Assembly: GCA_049651845.1 (NCBI GenBank)
Contig: JBASCW010000106.1
Coordinates: 1 to 61,168 of the forward strand
Direction: 5' to 3'
Length of the DNA stretch: 61,168 nucleotides
DNA from: RBG-16-66-20 sp049651845
GTDB taxonomy: Bacteria; Pseudomonadota; Gammaproteobacteria; Burkholderiales; SG8-39
Under the pieces are notes generated by a model, which searched no databases, had not been told where the DNA came from, and saw only the letters and a list, made by a program, of their open reading frames with translations. A program made the position numbers and the translations under genes. This document shows positions 25,964-32,877 of the stretch, in pieces. How positions within the stretch are numbered: the stretch's first letter is position 1; every line of letters starts with the position of its first letter.

Positions 25964-27219
25964 CGTTGACCTCTCAAATGCTCTGCCGGAATCAGGAAAT
26001 TGAGTTGCGCCCAGAGACGCGCGGTGTCCATCTCGAGCTGTACCGCCTGCATGCGCATGTCGGTTTCGTTGCGCCGCGCGAACAGGAGATCGGTGATGCC
26101 CGTCCTGCCGCCCTGGTAACCCGCAAGCGCCGCCCTGCTGCGCTCCGCGGCGAGGGGAAGGAGATCCTTCTGATAACGCGTGAGGCGCTCGCGACCGTTT
26201 CGCCATTCGGCGAGCATCCCTCGAAGCTCTCCCTCGCGCGCCCTTATCATCTCCTCGCGTTCCGCCCGCATCTTCTCCGCCATGGCGAGCTTCGACGCGA
26301 TCTCGCGGTCCTGGCGATTCGCCCGGTCCCACGGCAGCGGGACCGATACGCCGATCGACACCATGTTCGAAAACATCGGCCCGCGCTGCTGGTAGGCGGC
26401 CTCGACGGTCCAGTCCGGGGTGCGGCTCGCCTGCGCGACCTTGACTTCCGCCTTCGCGATCTCTTCCTGCTTCGCCATCACCGCGACATCCGGATGATGC
26501 ACAAGGTCCTGCTCGAGCGTCGCCTCGTTCAGGCGCACCGTGTCCATGCCCGGTCGAGCCGCAAGGGGCGCATCGGCGCCCTCGCCGATCCAGCGGGCGA
26601 GATTGGTCTTCCCGACAAGGACGCGCCGCCGCAGCTCGCTCGCCTTGTCCTCGAGCGCGGCGAGCGTGCTGTGCGCACCGATCACGTCCGCCTGGCTGCC
26701 GCGCCCGCCGCGATACACCGCCTCTGCCGCGCCGATCTCGCCCTTGACCTGTTCGATCTGCTCCTCCACCACCTTCACCATCGCTTCCGCGTAGTAGCGC
26801 TCGAGCCAAGCGAGCGCCGTGCCGCGCTCGACCGAAGCGGTCGCCGCGGCCTTCTCCGCCACCGACTTCTCCGCTTCGCGCTCGAAGCTCTGCGCGCGCA
26901 GCTCGCGCTTCTCGCTGCGCGTCAGCTCCTGCATGATCCCGACGCGGCGCATGGTCATGAAGTCGCGCGTGACGCTGAACGCGTCCCCGCCGTTCACCGG
27001 AAGATTGTCGATGCCGGCCTTGAGCACCGGGTCGGGGAGCTGGCCTGCAGCGACCGCCATCTCGCGCGAAGAGCGCACGGCTGAATCCTGCGCGGCGAGC
27101 TGGCGTGACCGGTCGACCGCCCTGCGCTGCGCCTCTTCGAGGGACAACACTTGCGCGTGCGCGGAAAGCGCCGCAAGCGCGGGCGCGGCGGACAAACACA
27201 ATTTCAGAACAACATGCAT
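25960..27219 (-). CDS. cusC: TolC-family outer-membrane channel of the Cus efflux system
   Basis: 419 residues with signal peptide MHVVLKLCLSAAPALAALSAHA. Two TolC-type halves are visible; long Ala/Glu-rich helical repeats include ALAWLERYYAEAMVKVVEEQ and the later ARLWAQLNFLIP. It forms the outer-membrane duct of CusCBA. The start was set at 27219, where GGAGATCGAAA gives a good RBS; a longer frame to 27270 lacks one. It heads the operon cusCBAF, so 27220-27313 should hold the promoter. Confidence 0.9.
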   Translation of the reverse strand: MHVVLKLCLSAAPALAALSAHAQVLSLEEAQRRAVDRSRQLAAQDSAVRSSREMAVAAGQLPDPVLKAGIDNLPVNGGDAFSVTRDFMTMRRVGIMQELTRSEKRELRAQSFEREAEKSVAEKAAATASVERGTALAWLERYYAEAMVKVVEEQIEQVKGEIGAAEAVYRGGRGSQADVIGAHSTLAALEDKASELRRRVLVGKTNLARWIGEGADAPLAARPGMDTVRLNEATLEQDLVHHPDVAVMAKQEEIAKAEVKVAQASRTPDWTVEAAYQQRGPMFSNMVSIGVSVPLPWDRANRQDREIASKLAMAEKMRAEREEMIRAREGELRGMLAEWRNGRERLTRYQKDLLPLAAERSRAALAGYQGGRTGITDLLFARRNETDMRMQAVQLEMDTARLWAQLNFLIPAEHLRGQR

Positions 27220-27313
27220 TTTCGATCTCCAAACAGCGCTGACTCGGTCGCGGCATTGTTCGCCGCGCAATAAAACGACGCTATCGGGGCCGCCCGGCCG
27301 GGCGGCCGGGAGA

Positions 27314-27697
27314 TCAGATCAGAAAGGAATGAAGCAGGACGCGGTGCGGCGGCGCACCGGGAGGACGGGCCGTGAGGCCTTTGGACGGACTGGGTGGTCC
27401 GGGGGGTTGCGATACCCAAAGCACGCGCATCGGCACCAGGGCAGGCGCAATGACGACGGCGTACGGGACCTGCTGCAAATCAGCGGTGTAATGCGCTACG
27501 CATACGTTGGCGTTGTCCATCGCGACCTGCTTCGGAGCATTGCACGTACCGCAGGGCTCGCCGGGAGACATGGCCATGGCACCGGCGAGCATCCCCCGGT
27601 CCATGGAGCACGCGCTAAGGGCCAGGCTCGCCTGGACGAATGCCAGCGCGGCGAGCACGAAGATCGCGGCCCAACGGCGGATGCGCGTATTGATCAT
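27314..27697 (-). CDS. Small cysteine-containing exported protein upstream of cusCBA
   Basis: 127 residues. Hydrophobic N-terminus (RRWAAIFVLAALAFVQASLA), then SACSMDRGML, GEPCGTCNAPKQVAM and ANVCVAHYT, and a Pro-rich tail ending PPHRVLLHSFLI. Small proteins of this layout occur upstream of metal-efflux operons in betaproteobacteria (CzcI-like in position, not clearly in sequence). A metal-binding or regulatory role is inferred. Its direction and ~95-bp distance from cusC allow co-transcription. Confidence 0.6.
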   Translation of the reverse strand: MINTRIRRWAAIFVLAALAFVQASLALSACSMDRGMLAGAMAMSPGEPCGTCNAPKQVAMDNANVCVAHYTADLQQVPYAVVIAPALVPMRVLWVSQPPGPPSPSKGLTARPPGAPPHRVLLHSFLI

Positions 27698-27794
27698 GCG
27701 GGCGGTTATTCTATCGGAACTTCTGGCTGCGCAACGTCAGTCGCGCCGAGGAGACGGGACCTTACAATCGAGCGACGAACTGCGAACGCGTAAG

Positions 27795-28262
27795 TCATGA
27801 ATGCGGATCCAGAAAAAAGAGCGCCGGAGTCGCCGATTGCGCTCGCCGCTTGGACAGCATCTCGTCGCGCTTGCGGAGCGTTTCCTCCGACCAGTGCGAC
27901 TTGATGTATGCGCGGACCGCGCGAATCTCACTGTCGGAGCGCTTTCCCTCGAACGCGGGCATGTCACTTTCGTAATCGGGCCGCTTGAGCATCACCGCCG
28001 TGCCGTTTTCGATCACGTGAAACAACCACTGGTCGGAGTGATGCCAGGTGTGTCCCGAATCGTCGTGCGGCGGGGCCGGCCACCCGCCGTTGGGCTGCTT
28101 CTGCCTCCAGTTCGACTGTCCTTCGCGCTTTGCGCCGCGGCAGGAGGCGTAGTACTCCGTGTAGGCCCGCGCGCCCGTGGCAAACCTCTCCGAAAGCGGC
28201 TCGCCGCAGGCGCTCAATACGACGAGCGCCGCGAATGACACTACGACCGTCGAGATGCGCAC
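27795..28262 (-). CDS. Cytochrome c-like lipoprotein with destroyed heme-binding motif
   Basis: 155 residues. Lipobox signal (VVVSFAALVVLSAC). The region RAYTEYYASCRGAKREGQ is where cytochromes of this type carry CASCHGA. Here the first Cys is Tyr (TAC) and the His is Arg (CGC), each one transition away from TGC and CAC. The rest is kept, including SDMPAFEGKRSDSEIRAVRA with the usual distal Met. The protein should not bind heme covalently by the normal route. It is either a decaying gene or repurposed. It lies 9 bp upstream of nothing else; ccdA-like precedes it in the operon. Confidence 0.75.
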   Translation of the reverse strand: MRISTVVVSFAALVVLSACGEPLSERFATGARAYTEYYASCRGAKREGQSNWRQKQPNGGWPAPPHDDSGHTWHHSDQWLFHVIENGTAVMLKRPDYESDMPAFEGKRSDSEIRAVRAYIKSHWSEETLRKRDEMLSKRRAQSATPALFFLDPHS

Positions 28263-28271
28263 GGGACCTTG

Positions 28272-29012
28272 TCAGCCAATGCGACCAAGCGCAGGAAATC
28301 GCTCGAGCAGCCAGTAGCTGAAGGCGGTGAGCGTGCCCGTCATCATCGCGATTCCCATTGCCACCATGATGGCGCCCGCTGCGATCGTCAGCGGCCGGCC
28401 CAGCCTGCGCATGCGCCGCCAGCGGCCTGCCAGCTCATGCAGGAAGACCGCCGTGAGAAGGAAGGGAACCCCCAATCCCACGGAATACGCGCCAAGAAGT
28501 CGAATGCCCGCAGAGGCGGATTCGCTCACCGCCGCGGCGGTGAGGATGACGCCGAGGATCGGCCCGATGCACGGCGTCCAGCCGAATCCGAAGGCGAGCC
28601 CGATGACGAAGGCGGAGGCGGGATTTCCGGTCGCGACGCGCGTCTCGAAATGTAAGTTGCGGCGCAGGAATGGAATGCGCTCCACGCCTACCAGCATCGC
28701 GAGCCCGAAAAGCGTCACCAGCACTCCGCCAGCGATGCCGGCCTCGTAGCGGTGCTGGAGCAGCAGCCGACCCAGCGCGGTCGCGCTCGCGCCGAGCGCG
28801 ATGAAGACCGCGGAGAACCCGAGCACGAAGCACAGGCTGAGAAGAGCGGCATTCGCGCGCGAGCTTTGTACTCGTCCGCCGCCCGCGGGAGCCAGCGACT
28901 GTCCGGTGACATAGGACATGTACGCCGGCACCAGCGGCAAAACGCACGGCGAAAGAAACGATATGGCGCCCGCGGCGAAAGACGTGACGGCGCCTATGGT
29001 CGACGATTCCAT
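28272..29012 (-). CDS. ccdA: CcdA/DsbD-beta-like thiol-disulfide transporter
   Basis: 246 residues, about six hydrophobic helices. The two redox cysteines expected in the family are in FLSPCVLPLVPAY (helix 1) and FGWTPCIGPILG (helix 4). CcdA moves reducing equivalents from cytoplasmic thioredoxin to periplasmic partners such as TlpA/ResA for cytochrome c and copper-site maturation. The ATG overlaps the TlpA-like stop as TGATG. Together with the separate DsbD-alpha gene it forms a split DsbD. Confidence 0.9.
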   Translation of the reverse strand: MESSTIGAVTSFAAGAISFLSPCVLPLVPAYMSYVTGQSLAPAGGGRVQSSRANAALLSLCFVLGFSAVFIALGASATALGRLLLQHRYEAGIAGGVLVTLFGLAMLVGVERIPFLRRNLHFETRVATGNPASAFVIGLAFGFGWTPCIGPILGVILTAAAVSESASAGIRLLGAYSVGLGVPFLLTAVFLHELAGRWRRMRRLGRPLTIAAGAIMVAMGIAMMTGTLTAFSYWLLERFPALGRIG

Positions 29013-29539
29013 CAGCGGGTTTCGATCATGCCGCGCAGCTCGTCCACGAGCTTGGGCGCATCCCACTCCGCAGGGCCGACCCTGCGTCGGACCTCCCGTC
29101 CCTGCCGGTCGACGATCACGGTGGTCGGAAGGCCGCGGGTTGCGACCTTGAAACCTGCCTGCGCCGTCGGATCGATATAGGGCTGGAGCGCTTTGATGCC
29201 CATCTCGTCAAAAAACTTGCGCACCACCTGCGGCCCTTGCTGGTCGATGGAGAGCGCGACGACCTCGAAGTCCGGTCCGCCGAGCATCATCTGCAGGCGA
29301 TCAAGCGCGGGCATCTCCTCGCGGCAGGGCGCGCACCAGGTGGCCCACAGGTTCAAGACGACGATCTTGCCGCGAAAATCGGCGAGCGAGCGCGAGCGTC
29401 CCGCGCCGTCCTGAAACTGCAGCTCGGGAAGCGGCTCCGCCTTCGTCCCCGTCTCCTCTTGCGGCAGCGCGACGTAGATACCGATGCCTGCCGCGACCGC
29501 GACGGCGGCGACGAGCACGGCTGCCATGCCGAACCTCAT
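29012..29539 (-). CDS. TlpA/ResA-like membrane-anchored thioredoxin
   Basis: 175 residues. N-terminal anchor (MAAVLVAAVAVAAGIGIYVA), then a thioredoxin fold with the active site NLWATWCAPCREEMP (CxxC near 79-82) and the cis-Pro loop TRGLPTTVIVD. Such proteins reduce apocytochrome c or copper-binding cysteines of SCO/CuA proteins in the periplasm. The start at 29539 overlaps the upstream stop as ATGA; the longer frame to 29572 is less likely. Electrons probably come from the CcdA-like protein encoded next. Confidence 0.88.
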   Translation of the reverse strand: MRFGMAAVLVAAVAVAAGIGIYVALPQEETGTKAEPLPELQFQDGAGRSRSLADFRGKIVVLNLWATWCAPCREEMPALDRLQMMLGGPDFEVVALSIDQQGPQVVRKFFDEMGIKALQPYIDPTAQAGFKVATRGLPTTVIVDRQGREVRRRVGPAEWDAPKLVDELRGMIETR

Positions 29540-30408
29540 TTGCCTTGGCCGCCCTCGGCTATCGGCGTCCATGTGCGGCCCGCATCCCGGCTCAGAAACA
29601 CGCTGCGCCCGAAGGTGGCGATCGAGTACTCGGCGCGCTTCGCCGGATTCTGCGCGATATAGGCGACTGCATCGTCCCTGAGCGCCGGTAGCTCGATCTG
29701 AGTGACCGGCCCGCCGCGCTGGCGTGCGCGCGCGAGGCGCGGCCGGCCGTCGAAGCTGCCGTACCAGAGATGCTTGCCGTCAAGATCGTAGAACACGGAC
29801 GCACCCTCGCCTCCCGCAATTTTCTGGAAGCTCTCGCCCGAATCGGTCGACTCGAATATCCCTTTCGAGGTTGCCACCGCCACGTTGCCGGCGTCGTCGG
29901 GATGCACGCCGAGCGCGTGCGGATCGCCTTCCAGGCCCTTCGCGCCCGCGGGCTTCCAGGCGAAGCCCTCGTTCAGCGTGTAGTGCAGGCCGGCGCGCTT
30001 CATGCGCGAGCTGGGCGCGGGATTCCAGACGTAGATCGCGTTCGTGTTCCAGCCCGTCGCGAGGAGATGGAAGTCCGTCTCGCCTTCGAGACCGAGCTTC
30101 TCCCAGGTCTTGCCGCCGTCCTTGCTGCGGATCAACCCGAACGGATTGACCAGCCCCGAGCCCGGCGCCGGATGGCCGCTGCTGTACAGGTGCTTCGCGG
30201 TCGCCGCGTACCCCATGTAATCGTGCTGCGGCCCGGGCGCCTTCGACCACTTGCCACCTTCGTACACGGCGAGTCCGTGATGATTCGGGATCATCAGCTT
30301 CTTGCCGTCGCCGCTGTAAGAAAGCCCATGCACGTGTGTGAGCGCCACCCCGGCATTGGCGCCTGTAGCGACGAGCAATGCGATAACAGCCAATACGAAC
30401 AAACGCAT
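29536..30408 (-). CDS. Exported BNR/sialidase-like beta-propeller (F510_1955-type glycosylhydrolase family)
   Basis: 290 residues from the ATG at 30408 (strong RBS GGAGGCGAAG). Signal peptide MRLFVLAVIALLVATGANA; mature part begins LTHVHGLSYSGDGKKL and holds Asp-box-like repeats RSKDGGKTWEKL, STDSGESFQKI and SRDAGRTWTPI, so a beta-propeller is expected. It looks like the F510_1955 family often found in copper and redox clusters; a glycosidase activity is not demonstrated by anything seen. The frame stays open to 30516, where a second signal-like start exists (see findings). Confidence 0.8.
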   Translation of the reverse strand: MRLFVLAVIALLVATGANAGVALTHVHGLSYSGDGKKLMIPNHHGLAVYEGGKWSKAPGPQHDYMGYAATAKHLYSSGHPAPGSGLVNPFGLIRSKDGGKTWEKLGLEGETDFHLLATGWNTNAIYVWNPAPSSRMKRAGLHYTLNEGFAWKPAGAKGLEGDPHALGVHPDDAGNVAVATSKGIFESTDSGESFQKIAGGEGASVFYDLDGKHLWYGSFDGRPRLARARQRGGPVTQIELPALRDDAVAYIAQNPAKRAEYSIATFGRSVFLSRDAGRTWTPIAEGGQGK

Positions 30409-30512
30409 CTTCGCCTCCATGAAATCAGCGATGCGGCGCACCGCCGCCTCGTCGGCGAACGCGGGCGCGGCGAGACCCGTGAGCAGCAACGACACGACCG
30501 TCTTGCGCACGG

Positions 30513-30965
30513 TCATTTTCGCGTCCTCCCCGCCGGCAGGCTCACCCGGACCGTCTGCTCTAGCGGCACGTAGCACACTCCCTTGTCGGAGCAGCCCTGG
30601 GAGATCACCTTGAGGCTCAACGCGCCTTTCGCCGCGGCCTCGGCCGACACCTGCACGCGGATGCGCACCAGGTCGCGGAAGGTCTCCTGCTTGCCGAAGA
30701 ATTGATCCTCCCTGATCTTGCCGCGAGGAATTTCCACGTCGGCGAGCGGCTTACCCGCCTCCGTGGCGAAGCTGAAGCGGTTGCGGTACATGTAGTAGCC
30801 CTGCGCGATCTTGAACGCCACCTCGACGTTGCGCTCGTCGAGCGCGCGTGCCCAGATGCGGAACGCCTTCCCGGGTTCGAGCAGCTCGGGCGAGCCGAAG
30901 AGCTGCGCCGCTGCCGGCCCCGCCGCGAGCGCGACGATGCATGTCAGGACGAGGTTTCTCAGCAT
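30513..30965 (-). CDS. Stand-alone DsbD N-terminal (alpha) domain protein
   Basis: 150 residues. Signal peptide MLRNLVLTCIVALAAGPAAA, then an immunoglobulin-like DsbD-alpha domain. The redox pair lies in ISQGCSDKGVCYVPLEQTV, matching the two cysteines of DsbD-alpha. In full DsbD this domain takes electrons from the membrane part and passes them to DsbC, CcmG and others. Here membrane and thioredoxin parts are separate genes a little downstream. Its start overlaps the truncated cytochrome gene by 7 bp. Confidence 0.85.
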   Translation of the reverse strand: MLRNLVLTCIVALAAGPAAAQLFGSPELLEPGKAFRIWARALDERNVEVAFKIAQGYYMYRNRFSFATEAGKPLADVEIPRGKIREDQFFGKQETFRDLVRIRVQVSAEAAAKGALSLKVISQGCSDKGVCYVPLEQTVRVSLPAGRTRK

Positions 30966-31216
30966 TCTTCGCGGATGAAGCCGGAGATGCCCGAGCGCTT
31001 CAGCGGCTCGGAGTAGCGCTGAAAACCGGTCCCGCCTGCCGCTTTCCGGCCCCAGACGCCGGCGAGGCTCGGCCCGGTCATGTGCCGTCCCGGCTCGAGC
31101 GTGTGGCATGCCGCGCACGCCCGAAATGTACGCGCGCCGCGCTGCGCGTTGCCCGCGGCCAATGCGACCCCTGCGGCAAGCATGAGCGGAAGCGCCATGG
31201 GGGGCCTTGCGCTCAT
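30959..31216 (-). CDS. Short, C-terminally truncated c-type cytochrome
   Basis: 85 residues. Signal-like start (ARPPMALPLMLAAGVALAAG), intact heme site TFRACAACHTLEPGRHMTGP, then VWGRKAAGGTGFQRYSEPL as in class I cytochromes c. It stops at SGISGFIREEC, where homologues continue ~40-50 residues with the distal Met (usually NRMTF). The sixth heme ligand is thus missing. The ATG at 31216 overlaps the SCO stop as ATGA, and its own end overlaps the DsbD-alpha gene, so the truncation is old or tolerated. Confidence 0.75.
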   Translation of the reverse strand: MSARPPMALPLMLAAGVALAAGNAQRGARTFRACAACHTLEPGRHMTGPSLAGVWGRKAAGGTGFQRYSEPLKRSGISGFIREEC

Positions 31217-31833
31217 CTTCGAGATGCCTTGAGCAGAAGATGCAGGTCGCGCGCCATCGCCTCCGGAGAGAGATCGGGTTTCATCATCAGCCGCAAGCGC
31301 CCCTGGGGGTCGAACACCAGGATCTGGCCGGAATGGTCCACCGAGTACGCGCCGTGCTGGTTCGCCGGATTCGCGTGGTAGTACACCTTGAACTCCTTCG
31401 CCGTGCGCTCGGTCGCCGCCGCATCGCCGTACAAGCCGAGGAAGCTCGCGTGAAAGGCCGGGACGTACTGCGATAGCACCGCCGGCGTGTCGCGCTTTGG
31501 GTCGACGGTCACGAACAGCACCTGGACGCGGCGCGCCTCGTCGCCGAGGAGTTTCACCACCTCGGCGAGCTCCGCCATCGCTGTCGGACACATGTCGGGG
31601 CAGTGCGTGAAGCCGAAGAACATCGCCACCGCCTTGCCGCGAAAATCCGCAAGCGTGCGAGCGCGACCGGCATGGTCGGTGAGCTTGAAGTCCTTCCCCC
31701 AGTCAACGCCCGTGATGTCGACGGCTTCGAACTTCGGCGGCGCATCGGGCTTGAGCATCGCCACCGCAGCGAACACGCCCAGCACGAGCGCCAGCGCGGC
31801 TGACGCAAGCAGGAGCGCTCGTTTCGGTTTCAT
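31213..31833 (-). CDS. SCO1/SenC-family copper chaperone
   Basis: 206 residues. N-terminal anchor (ALLLASAALALVLGVFAAVA), thioredoxin fold with the copper motif FFGFTHCPDMCPTAMAEL (CPxxC) and the later metal His in YSVDHSGQILVFD. SCO proteins put copper in the CuA site of cytochrome oxidase or act in copper-linked redox defence. The start at 31833 overlaps the upstream hypothetical gene as ATGA. Confidence 0.93.
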   Translation of the reverse strand: MKPKRALLLASAALALVLGVFAAVAMLKPDAPPKFEAVDITGVDWGKDFKLTDHAGRARTLADFRGKAVAMFFGFTHCPDMCPTAMAELAEVVKLLGDEARRVQVLFVTVDPKRDTPAVLSQYVPAFHASFLGLYGDAAATERTAKEFKVYYHANPANQHGAYSVDHSGQILVFDPQGRLRLMMKPDLSPEAMARDLHLLLKASRR

Positions 31834-32150
31834 TCGGCGCTCATCCCTGCAACCAATACGCGGATCTCGGCGGCCGGGAGCCGCTCGTGAGGGACATCGG
31901 CGACGCGGCACGCAACCTCCCGGGCGTCGCTTCCGTCGTCGACGCGCAAGCGAACGGTGACGAGTGAGCCTCCGGTCTCCGCTGCCGATGCCTCGACCGC
32001 CTCGAGCGTCCCGACGCCTGCCTTCCCGCGCAGCGCTTCACGCACGCTGGCGCTGCTCGGCCGGGGCGCCAGCCTTCGCCGCAATGCTTGCCAGCCGGCG
32101 GTAACAAGAAGGCCCACAGCGATCACCGCTTCCTGTCGGGCGAGCGCCAC
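31830..32150 (-). CDS. Small hypothetical protein, possible membrane anchor
   Basis: 106 residues. A short hydrophobic stretch (AVIAVGLLVTAGWQAL) near the N-terminus, then a basic Arg-rich patch and a beta-rich C-terminal domain (LVTVRLRVDDGSDAREVACRV) with one Cys. No family recognised. Reality is supported by the ATGA overlap with the SCO gene and by a 28-bp overlap with the upstream Met-rich gene; the true start could be further in. Confidence 0.55.
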   Translation of the reverse strand: MALARQEAVIAVGLLVTAGWQALRRRLAPRPSSASVREALRGKAGVGTLEAVEASAAETGGSLVTVRLRVDDGSDAREVACRVADVPHERLPAAEIRVLVAGMSAE

Positions 32151-32410
32151 TGGTCGTTCGGCTGGCCCCCGCCCATCATTCCGCCACCCATCATGCCACC
32201 GCCCATCATGTCGCGGCAGCCTTCCATCATTCCGCCGCCGCTCTGGCTCTGGCGGCCGGACAACCTCGATTCCAGACGCTCGATGGCCTTCTCGATGCGC
32301 TCCAGCCGCCGCTCAAGCGCCCCAGGCGAGGACTCGGCCACGTTCTGCGCGATTGCGACGCTCGCGGCGAGCGCCGCCGCAACGGCCACTGCGAAAATGC
32401 CCTTGTTCAT
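32123..32410 (-). CDS. Small exported coiled-coil protein with Met/Gly-rich tail
   Basis: 95 residues. Signal peptide MNKGIFAVAVAAALAASVAIAQ, a short coiled coil (LERRLERIEKAIERLESRL), then a Met/Gly repeat (MMEGCRDMMGGGMMGGGMM) and a basic end. The Met repeats with one Cys suggest Cu(I) binding. The start at 32410 has RBS AAAGGAGACTTATC. It follows the DUF411 gene by 13 bp, so the two are probably co-transcribed. Confidence 0.7.
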   Translation of the reverse strand: MNKGIFAVAVAAALAASVAIAQNVAESSPGALERRLERIEKAIERLESRLSGRQSQSGGGMMEGCRDMMGGGMMGGGMMGGGQPNDQWRSPDRKR

Positions 32411-32423
32411 GATAAGTCTCCTT

Positions 32424-32867
32424 TCATTCCACTGCGTAAAGGCGCGGTTCTTCCGAAGAGCGCTTCCCGATCTCATAGATGCGGAACGGCTCGGTTTTCG
32501 TCCCGGTCATGCCGGGCGAACCCTGTGGCATGCCGGGGAGAGAGATGCCTCGGATCTTCGGCCGCTCGCGCAGCAGCCGGTCAATGAGGCCGGCGGACAC
32601 ATGGCCCTCGACCACGTAGCCGCCGACCAGGATGGTGTGGCAGCCGTACAACTGCTCGGGCACACCGTGCCGGCGCCGGATGTCCTCCAGGTCGTGCGTG
32701 GCGATTTCGGTTACCCGGTATCCATGGCGGCGCAGGTACGCCGCATGGTCGTGGCAGCAGCCACACTGTGGGTTTTTGTAAAGCGTGGCGTCGGGTTTGT
32801 CCTGGGCCAGCGCGAAGGAAGGCGCGCCGAGCGCCGCGAGGATGCCGAGAAAACGTCGTCTGTGCAT
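32424..32867 (-). CDS. DUF411 metal-binding protein
   Basis: 147 residues. N-terminal signal (HRRRFLGILAALGAPSFALA, possibly Tat), then the family's hallmark LYKNPQCGCCHDHAAYLRRHG with a CxCC cluster, a further Cys in YGCHTILVGGYVVEGHVSA, and SLPGMPQGSPGM near the end. DUF411 proteins are periplasmic, often next to copper oxidases and efflux pumps, and thought to bind copper. It begins 10 bp after the multicopper oxidase stop. Confidence 0.9.
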   Translation of the reverse strand: MHRRRFLGILAALGAPSFALAQDKPDATLYKNPQCGCCHDHAAYLRRHGYRVTEIATHDLEDIRRRHGVPEQLYGCHTILVGGYVVEGHVSAGLIDRLLRERPKIRGISLPGMPQGSPGMTGTKTEPFRIYEIGKRSSEEPRLYAVE

Positions 32868-32877
32868 GTCGTCGTCC

